NCBI GenBank assembly: GCA_032622095.1
Contig: CP136063.1
Span: 273,659,426-273,723,425, forward strand
Source: Siphonodentalium dalli
Lineage: Eukaryota; Mollusca; Scaphopoda; Gadilida; Siphonodentaliidae
DNA: 64,000 nucleotides
Direction of reading: 5' to 3'
The position numbers and the translations under genes were made by a program. This document shows positions 55,871-64,000 of this stretch, piece by piece (position 1 is the stretch's first letter; every line of letters begins with the position of its first letter). The notes under the pieces were generated by a model, which was not told the origin of the DNA, made no database searches, and saw only the letters and a program-made list of their open reading frames with translations.

Positions 55871-56769
55871 AACAATGGACGTACTTTGTTGGTTACATAC
55901 CAGGAATAAGACAGGCAATGAACGCTCTTTATTTGTAACATACCATGAATAAGACTAGCAATGGACGTTCTTTGTTGGTTACATACCAGGAATAAGACTA
56001 ACAATGAACGCTCTTTATTTGTAACATACCAGGAGTAAGACTAACAATGGACGCTCTTTATTGGTAACATACCAGGGGTAAGACTAACAATGGACGTTCT
56101 TTGTTGGTTACATACCAGGGATAAGACTAGCAATGAACGCTCTTTATTTGTAACATACCATGAATAAGACTAACAATGGACGTTCTTTGTTGGTTACATA
56201 CCAGGAATAAGACTAGCAATTAACGCTCTTTATTTGTAACATATCAGGAGTAAGACTAACAATGAACGCTCTTTATTTGTAACTTACCAAGAGTAAGACT
56301 AACAATGGACGTTATTTGTTGGTTACATACCAGGGATAAGACTAGCAATGAAAGCTCTTTATTTTTAACATACCATGAATAAGACTAACAATGGACGTTC
56401 TTTGTTGGTTACATACCAGGATTAAGTCTAGCAATGAACGCTCTTTATTTGTAACATACCATGAGTAAGACTAACTATGAACGCGCTTTATTTGTAACAT
56501 ACCAGGAATATACCAACAATGGACGTTCTTTGTTGGTTACATACCAGGAATAGACTAACAATGAGCGTTCTTTATTTCTAACATACCATGACTAATACTA
56601 ACAATGAACGGTCTTATTTTTAACATACAATGAGTAAGACTAACATTGAACGCTCGGTATTTGTAACATACCAGGCATAAGACTAACAATGAACGATCTT
56701 TATTTGTAACATACCATGAATATACTAACAATGAACGCTTTTTATGTGTATCATACCAGGAATAAGACT
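55871..56769. repeat. HOR turn 20: minimal S2 turn D-P' (899 bp)
   Basis: D 55,871-56,556 followed by the 213-bp P' (56,557-56,769). D lacks the 86-bp ATACAATG/TTGACGTTC dimer near 56,350 that turns 18, 21 and 23 have. P' is followed directly by another D block, so this is the smallest turn in the window. Confidence 0.82.
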
Positions 56770-58154
56770 AACAATGAACGCTCTTTATTTGTAACATACC
56801 AGGAGTAAGACTAACAATGAACGCTCTTTATTGGTAACATACCAGGAGTAAGACTAACAATGGACGTTCTTTGTTGGTTACATACCAGGGATAAGACTAG
56901 CAATGAACGCTCTTTATTTGTAACATACCATGAATAAGACTAACAATGGACGTTCTTTGTTGGTTACATACCAGGAATAAGACTAGCAATGAACGCTCTT
57001 TATTTGTAACATATCAGGAGTAAGACTAACAATGAACGCTCTTTATTTGTAACTTACCAAGAGTAAGACTAACAATGGACGTTATTTGTTGGTTACATAC
57101 CAGGGATAAGACTAGCAATGAACGCTCTTTATTTGTAACATACAATGAATAAGACTAACAATTGACGTTCTTTGTTGGTTACATACCAGAAATAAGACTA
57201 GCAATGAAAGCTCTTTATTTTTAACATACCATGAATAAGACTAACAATGGACGTTCTTTGTTGGTTACATACCAGGATTAAGTCTAGCAATGAACGCTCT
57301 TTATTTGTAACATACCATGAGTAAGACTAACTATGAACGCGCTTTATTTGTAACATACCAGGAATATACCAACAATGGACGTTCTTTGTTGGTTACATAC
57401 CAGGAATAGACTAACAATGAGCGTTCTTTATTTCTAACATACCATGACTAATACTAACAATGAACGGTCTTATTTTTAACATACAATGAGTAAGACTAAC
57501 ATTGAACGCTCGGTATTTGTAACATACCAGGCATAAGACTAACAATGAACGATCTTTATTTGTAACATACCATGAATATACTAACAATGAACGCTTTTTA
57601 TGTGTATCATACCAGGAATAAGACTAACAATGAACGCTCTTTATTTGTAACATACCATGAACAAGAATAACAATGGACGGTCTTTATTTGTAACATACCA
57701 CGAATAGACTAACAATGAACGCTCTTCAATTGTAACATACCAGGAATAGACTAACAATGAACGCTCTTTATTTGTAACATACCAGGAATAGACTAACAAT
57801 GAACGCTCTTTATTTGTAACATACCAGGGATAGACCAACAATTAACGCTCTTTATTTGTAACATACCAGGAATAGACTAACAATGAGCATTCTGTGTTGG
57901 TTACATACCACGAATAAGACGAGCAATGAACGCACTTTATTTGTAACATACCAGGAATAGATTAGCAATGCACGCTCTTTATTTGTAACATACCAGGAAT
58001 AGACTAACAATGAACGCTCTGTATTTGTAACATACCAGTAATAGATAAACAATTAACGCTCTTTATTTGTAACATACCAGGAATAAGACTAACAATGAAC
58101 GCTCATTATTGGTATGTGAATGATCTTTATTTGTAACATACCATGAATAAGACT
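56770..58154. repeat. HOR turn 21: S2 turn D-P'-Q'-E end
   Basis: D 56,770-57,412, P' 57,413-57,625, Q fragment 57,626-57,844, end of E 57,845-58,090, fusion monomer 58,091-58,154. D-P' is a tandem copy of turn 20, shifted 770 bp before and 856 bp after the 86-bp loss in the first copy. The Q' to E-end join (GACCAACAATTAACG followed by GAGCATTCTG after one monomer) is identical to those at 53.6 and 62.8 kb. Confidence 0.83.
58091..58154. repeat. 64-bp fusion monomer (L2), GAATGATC type
   Basis: Same junction as the other L2 copies, followed by only four monomers of S1 D sequence before the array changes block. Confidence 0.87.
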
Positions 58155-60948
58155 AACAATGGACGTACTTTGTTGGTTACATACCAGGAATAAGACAGGC
58201 AATGAACGCTCTTTATTTGTAACATACCATGAATAAGACTAGCAATGGACGTTCTTTGTTGGTTAAATACCAGGAATAAGACTAGCAATGAACGCTCTTT
58301 ATTTGTAACATACCAGGAGTAAGACTAACAATGAAAGTTCTTTATTTTTAACATACAATGAGTAAGACTAACAATGAACGCTCTATATTTGTAACATACC
58401 AGGCATAAGACTAACAATGAACGATCTTTATTTGTAACATACCATGAATATATTAACAATGAACGCTTTTTATGTGTATCATACCAGGAATAAGACTAAC
58501 AATGAACGCTCTTTATTTGTAACATACCATGAATAAGAATAACAATGGACGGTCTTTATTTGTAACATACCACGAATAGACTAACAATGAACGCTCTTTA
58601 ATTGTAACATACCAGGAATAGACTAACAATGAACGCTCTTTATTTGTAACATACCAGGAATAGACTAACAATGAACGCTCTTTATTTGTAACATACCAGG
58701 GATAGACTAACAATTTACGCTTTTTATTTGTAATATACCATGAATAGACTAACAATGAACGTTCTTTATTTGTAACAAACCAGGAATAGACTAACTATGA
58801 GCGTTCTTTATTTGTAACATACCAGGAGTAAGACTAGCAATGAACACTCTTTATTTGTAACATACCAGGAGTAAGACTAACAATGAGCGTTCTTTATATG
58901 TAACATACCAGTAATATACTATCTATCAACGCTCTTTATATGTAACATACCAGGAGTAAGGCTAACAATGAGCGTTCTTTATTTTTAACATACCAGGAAT
59001 AAGATTAACAATGAGCGATCTTTATTTGTAACATACCATGAATTTTCTAACAAGGAACGCTCTTTATTGGTAATATACAATGAGTAGAGTAACAATGAAC
59101 GCTCTTTATGTGTAATAAATCAGGAATAAGACTAACAATGCACGATCATTATTTGTAACATACCATGAATATACTAACAAGGAACGCTCTTTATTTGTAA
59201 CATACCAGGAATAGACTAACAATGAGCGTTCTGTATTGGTAACATACCAGGAGTAAGACTAACAATGAACGCTCTTTATTTAAAACATATCAGGAATAGA
59301 CTAACAATGAGCGTTCTTTATTTGTAACATACAAGGAGTAAGACTAACAATGAACGCTCTTTATTTGTAACAGACCAGGAATAGACTATATAACAATGAG
59401 CGTTATTTATTTGTAACAAACCAGGAATAGACTAACAATGAACGCTCTTTATTTTTAACATACAATGTGTAAGGCTAACAATGAACGCTCTTTATTTGTA
59501 ACATACCAGGAATAAGACTAACAATGAACGATCTTTATTTGTAACATGCCATGAATATACTAACAATGAACGCTCTTTATTTGTAACATACAATGATCAA
59601 GACTAACAATGAACGGTCTTTATTGGTAACAAACAATACATAGACTAACAATGAACGCTCTTTATGTGTAACATACCAGGAATAAGACTACCAATGGACG
59701 TTCTTTGTTGGTTACATCCCAGGAATAGACTAACAATACACGCTCTTTGTTTGTAACATACCAGGAATAGACTAACAATGAACGCTATTTATTTGTAACA
59801 TACCAGGAATAAGACTAACAATGAATGATCTTTATTGGTAACATACCAGGAATAGACTAACAATGAACGCTCATTATTGGTTATTTACCATGAGGTGACT
59901 AACAGAGAACGCTCTTTATTTGTAACATACCATGAATAAGACTAACAATGGACGTTCTTTGTTGGTTACATACCAGGAATAGACTAACAATGAACGCTCT
60001 TTATTTGTAACATACCCGGAATAAGACTAACAATGAGCGTTCTTTATTTGTAACATACCAGGAATAGACTAACAATGAACGCTCTTTATTTGTAACATAC
60101 CAGGAATAGACTAACAATGGGCATTCTATATTGGTAACATACTAGGAGTAAGACTAACAATGAACGCTCTTTATTTATAACATACCAGGAATATACTAAC
60201 AATGAGCGTTCTTCATTTGTAACATACCAGGAGTAAGACTTACAATGAACGCTCTGTATTTGTAACATACCAGGAATAGACTATATAGCAATGAACGTTC
60301 TTTATTTGTAACATACTAGGAATAGACTAACAATGAACGCTCTTTATTTGTAACATACCAGGAATAGACTAACAATGAACGTTCTTTATTTGTAACATAC
60401 CTGGAATAAGACTAACAATGGACGTTCTTTATTTGTAACATACCAGGAATAGACTAACAATGAGCGTTCTTTATTTGTAACATACCAGGAATAAGACTAG
60501 CAATGAACGTTCTGTATTTGTAACATACCAGGAATAGACTAGCAATGAACGCTCTTTATTTGTAACATACCAGGAATAGACTAACAATGGACGTTCTTTA
60601 TTTGTAACATACCAGGAATAGACTAACAATGGACGTTCTTTATGTGTAACATACCAGGAATAGACTAACAATGAGCGTTCTTTATTTGTAACATACCAGG
60701 AATAAGACCAACAATGGACGTTCTTTATTTGTAACATATCAGGAATAGACTATCAATGGACACTCTTTATTTGTAACGTACCAGGAATATACTAGCAATG
60801 AACGCTCTTTGTTTGTAACATACCATGAATAGACTAGCAATGAACGCTTTTTATTTGTTACATACAAGTAATAGACTAAAAATGAGCGTTCGTTATTTGT
60901 AACATACCATGAATAGACTAACAATGAACGCTCTTTATTTGTAACATA

Positions 60949-61500
60949 CCAGGAATAGACTAGCAATGAACGCTCTTTATGTGTAACATACCAGGAATAT
61001 ACTAACAATGATCATTCTTTATTTGTAACATACCATGAATATACTAGCAATGAGCGTTCTTTATTTGTAACATACCAGGAATAGACTAACAATGAACGCT
61101 CTTTATTTGTAACATACCAGGAATAGACTAACAATGAGCGTTCTTTATTTGTAACATACCAGGAATAGACTAACAATGAACGATCTTTATTTGTAACATA
61201 CCAGGAATAGACTAACAATGAGCAGTCTGTGTTGGTTACATACCACGAATAAGACTAGCAATGAAAGCACTTTATTTGTAACATACCAGGAATAGATTAG
61301 CAATGAACGCTCTTTATTTGTAACATACCAGGAATAGACTAGCAATGAACGCTCTTTATGTGTAACATACCAGGAATATACTAACAATGATCGTTCTTTA
61401 TTTGTAACATACCATGAATATACTAGCAATGAGCGTTCTTTATTTGTAACATACCAGGAATAGACTAACAATGAACGCTCTTTATTTGTAACATACCAGG
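60949..61500. repeat. 379-bp tandem duplication in E block
   Basis: The GCTCTTTATGTG monomer followed by ATGATC and CATGAATATACTAGC monomers occurs near 60,970-61,080 and again near 61,350-61,450; ACTAACAATGATC is at 61,001 and 61,380. The first copy has ATGATCATTC and the second ATGATCGTTC. E blocks at 0.3, 14.8, 39.4, 46.1 and 52.2 kb have it once. Confidence 0.84.
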
Positions 61501-61551
61501 AATAGATAAACAATTAACGCTCTTTATTTGTAACATACCAGGAATAAGACT

Positions 61552-61615
61552 AACAATGAACGCTCATTATTGGTATGTGAATTATCTTTATTTGTAACAT
61601 ACCATGAATAAGACT
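61552..61615. repeat. 64-bp fusion monomer (L2), GAATTATC type
   Basis: Same junction with GAATTATC, followed by GTATGTTGTTGG as at 52.4 kb. Confidence 0.87.
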
Positions 61616-63129
61616 AACAATGGACGTATGTTGTTGGTTACATACCAGGAATAAGACAGGCAATGAACGCTCTTTATTTGTAACATACCATGAATAAGAC
61701 TAGCAATGGACGTTCTTTGTTGGTTACATACCAGGAATAAGACTAACAATGAACGCTCTTTATTTGTAACATACCAGGAGTAAGACTAACAATGAACGCT
61801 CTTTATTGGTAACATACCAGGAGTAAGACTAACAATGGACGTTCTTTGTTGGTTACATACCAGGGATAAGACTAGCAATGAACGCTCTTTATTTGTAACA
61901 TACCATGAATAAGACTAACAATGGACGTTCTTTGTTGGTTACATACCAGGAATAAGACTAGCAATGAACGCTCTTTATTTGTAACATATCAGGAGTAAGA
62001 CTAACAATGAACGCTCTTTATTTGTAACTTACCAAGAGTAAGACTAACAATGGACGTTATTTGTTGGTTACATACCAGGGATAAGACTAGCAATGAACGC
62101 TCTTTATTTGTAACATACAATGAATAAGACTAACATTTGACGTTCTTTGTTGGTTACATACCAGAAATAAGACTAGCAATGAAAGCTCTTTATTTTTAAC
62201 ATACCATGAATAAGACTAACAATGGACGTTCTTTGTTGGTTACATACCAGGATTAAGTCTAGCAATGGACGCTCTTTATTTGTAACATACCATGAGTAAG
62301 ACTAACTATGAACGCGCTTTATTTGTAACATACCAGGAATATACCAACAATGGACGTTCTTTGTTGGTTACATACCAGGAATAGACTAACAATGAGCGTT
62401 CTTTATTTGTAACATACCATGACTAATACTAACAATGAACGGTCTTATTTTTAACATACAATGAGTAAGACTAACATTGAACGCTCGGTATTTGTAACAT
62501 ACCAGGCATAAGACTAACAATGAACGATCTTTATTTGTAACATACCATGAATATACTAACAATGAACGCTTTTTATGTGTATCATACCAGGAATAAGACT
62601 AACAATGAACGCTCTTTATTTGTAACATACCATGAACAAGAATAACAATGGACGGTCTTTATTTGTAACATACCACGAATAGACTAACAATGAACGCTCT
62701 TCAATTGTAAAATACCAGGAATAGACTAACAATGAACGCTCTTTATTTGTAACATACCAGGAATAGACTAACAATGAACGCTCTTTATTTGTAACATACC
62801 AGGGATAGACCAACAATTAACGCTCTTTATTTGTAACATACCAGGAATAGACTAACAATGAGCATTCTGTGTTGGTTACATACCACGAATAAGACGAGCA
62901 ATGAACGCACTTTATTTGTAACATACCAGGAATAGATTAGCAATGCACGCTCTTTATTTGTAACATACCAGGAATAGACTAACAACGAACGCTCTGTATT
63001 TGTAACATACCAGTAATAGATAAACAATTAACGCTCTTTATTTGTAACATACCAGGAATAAGACTAACAATGAACGCTCATTATTGGTATGTGAATGATC
63101 TTTATTTGTAACATACCATGAATAAGACT
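61616..63129. repeat. HOR turn 23: short S2 turn D-P'-Q'-E end
   Basis: D 61,616-62,387, P' 62,388-62,600, Q fragment 62,601-62,819, end of E 62,820-63,065, fusion monomer 63,066-63,129 (GAATGATC type). It is the copy of turn 18 at a shift of 9,199 bp, rising to 9,241 bp because it keeps one 42-mer more in Q'. Confidence 0.84.
63066..63129. repeat. 64-bp fusion monomer (L2), GAATGATC type
   Basis: Last copy of the junction in the window, followed by an S1 D block. Confidence 0.87.
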
Positions 63130-64000
63130 AACAATGGACGTACTTTGTTGGTTACATACCAGGAATAAGACAGGCAATGAACGCTCTTTATTTGTAGCAT
63201 ACCATGAATAAGACTAGCAATGGACGTTCTTTGTTGGTTAAATACCAGGAATAAGACTAGCAATGAACGCTCTTTATTTGTAACATACCAGGAGTAAGAC
63301 TAACAATGAACGCTCTTTATTGGTAACATACCAGGAGTAAGACTAACAATGGACGTTCTTTGTTGGTTACATACCAGGGATAAGATTAGCAATGAACGCT
63401 CTTTATTTGTAACATACCATGAATAAGACTAACAATGGACGTTCTTTGTTGGTTACATACCAGGAATAACACTAGCAATGAACGCTCTTTATTTGTAACA
63501 TATCAGGTGTAAGACTAACAATGAACGCTCTTTATTTGTAACTTACCAAGAGTAAGACTAACAATGGACGTTATTTGTTGTTTACATACCAGGTATAAGC
63601 CTAGCAATGAACGCTCTTTATTTGTAACATGCAATGAATAAGACTAACAATTGACGTTCTTTGTTGGTTACATACCAGGATTAAGACTAGCAATGAACGC
63701 TCTTTATTTGTAACATACAATGAGTAAGACTAACTATGAACGCGCTTTATTTGTAACATACCAGGAATAAACCAACAATGGACGTTCTTTGTTGGTTACA
63801 TACCAGGAATAGATTAACAGTGAACGCTCTTTATTTGTAACATACCATGAATAAGACTAACAATGGACGTTCTTTGTTGGTTACATACCAGGAGTAAGAC
63901 TATCAATGAGCGTTCTTTATTTGTAACATACAAGGAATAGACTAACAATGAACGCTCTTTATTAGTAACATACCAGGAATAAGACTAACAATGAGCGTTC
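63130..64000. repeat. HOR turn 24 (partial): S1 D block running off the window
   Basis: D 63,130-63,986 and the first bases of P. It is the copy of turn 19 and carries the same private variants, except that an 86-bp A/B dimer is missing near 63,680 (TTGACGTTC monomer joined to GGATTAAGAC). The array clearly continues past 64,000. Confidence 0.84.

Larger units (their letters stand above)
58155..61615. repeat. HOR turn 22: D(start)-Q(tail)-R-E
   Basis: A D remnant of about 170 bp (58,155-58,326) joins the Q tail at GAAAGTTC (58,327-58,878). R 58,879-59,433 has the TACTATCTAT marker form (58,917) and ACTATATAAC near 59,387. E 59,434-61,551 is long and contains a 379-bp internal duplication. 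The fusion monomer 61,552-61,615 is GAATTATC type. The stretch from 58.33 to about 59.20 kb matches 48.44-49.31 kb at a shift of 9,888 bp. Confidence 0.82.
1..64000. repeat. Satellite DNA array, 42/43-bp monomer, whole window
   Basis: Every line of the window is made of tandem copies of a 42- or 43-bp unit. It starts AACAATGAACGCTC, passes through TTATTTGTAACATACC and ends GAATAGACT or GAATAAGACT. All copies lie in the same orientation; I saw no inverted block, unique spacer, microsatellite tract or transposon. The commonest 42-bp form is 14/42 G+C. The two lengths differ by a single A in the last ten bases. Marker variants recur at kilobase intervals, so this is a higher-order repeat (HOR) array and not random monomers. 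Known biology: such arrays form eukaryotic heterochromatin and often centromeres. Which kind this is cannot be read from the window, and I do not recognise the family. It continues past both ends of the window. Confidence 0.98.

Noticed and set aside
1-64000. CRISPR array
   Set aside because: Spacing is regular, but there are no unique spacers: the entire 42/43-bp unit is repeated and there are no cas genes.
1-64000. Centromere protein B box
   Set aside because: The closest string is GTTCGTTGTTGGTTAC near 3,060, which lacks the CGGG part of the known motif and is a one-off change of the common GTTCTTTGTTGG.
1-64000. Monomer as a dimer of two 21-bp half units (suggested by the 64-bp, 1.5-unit monomer)
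   Set aside because: The two halves (AACAATGAACGC... and GTAACATACCAGG...) share little beyond AACA-A, so there is no real internal repeat.
1-64000. Promoters, ribosome binding sites, terminators, tRNA or rRNA genes
   Set aside because: Nothing differs from the repeat consensus in a way that would form such a feature, and any match would occur hundreds of times by repetition.
1-64000. Telomeric repeat or subtelomeric tract
   Set aside because: No short G-rich repeat such as TTAGGG or TTTAGGG arrays is present. ATTAGGAG near 5,241 and its copies are single monomer variants.

Overview
The whole 64-kb window is one uninterrupted satellite DNA array. It is built from about 1,500 head-to-tail copies of an AT-rich 42/43-bp monomer (about 33% GC in the commonest form), all in the same orientation. 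I found no credible gene, RNA gene, transposable element, CRISPR array or unique sequence. Pure satellite of this length and depth of organisation points to eukaryotic constitutive heterochromatin (centromeric, pericentromeric, subtelomeric or a heterochromatic block), probably from a long-read assembly. I do not recognise the monomer family and cannot name the species.

Monomer level. A typical monomer begins AACAATGAACGCTC, continues TTTATTTGTAACATACC and ends AGGAATAGACT (42 bp) or AGGAATAAGACT (43 bp). The recurring core variants are A (GAACGCTC), B (GGACGTTC followed by TTTGTTGGTTAC), C (GAGCGTTC) and an intermediate (GAACGTTC). The 42-bp forms cluster in runs. The 43-bp forms cluster in blocks where A and B largely alternate as an 86-bp dimer.

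Higher-order level. Single-copy-per-unit marker monomers show a repeating block order, which I call D (A/B dimers), P (GTTCGCTATTTG to GTGTATCATACC), Q (42-mer rich), R (around ACTATCGATC, to ACTATATAAC) and an optional E (long 42-mer run ending in a 64-bp fusion monomer). D-P-Q-R makes a unit of about 3 kb (about 70 monomers). D-P-Q-R-E makes about 4.8 kb, and a D-P-R shortcut form is exactly 1,926 bp.

Layout. 1-19.1 kb is a mix of long and shortcut turns. 19.1-34.7 kb holds the most homogeneous 3-kb turns (marker spacings 2,980, 2,980, 3,022, 2,937 and 3,022 bp). 34.7-46.6 kb returns to E-containing turns, including a 6.4-kb copy of 12.7-19.1 kb. 46.6-64 kb is rearranged: two sequence subfamilies alternate and many turns are truncated. 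Copies of the same blocks lie 2.7, 5.96, 9.2, 14.5, 21.8, 24.6 and 39.1 kb apart, which records nested unequal exchange or amplification. Block edges below were placed by eye on marker monomers and are good to about one monomer.

Nothing here works together as genes. The interest lies in how the array evolved, in the nearly palindromic CpG-bearing core of the monomer, and in shared breakpoints that allow a relative history of the duplications to be read.
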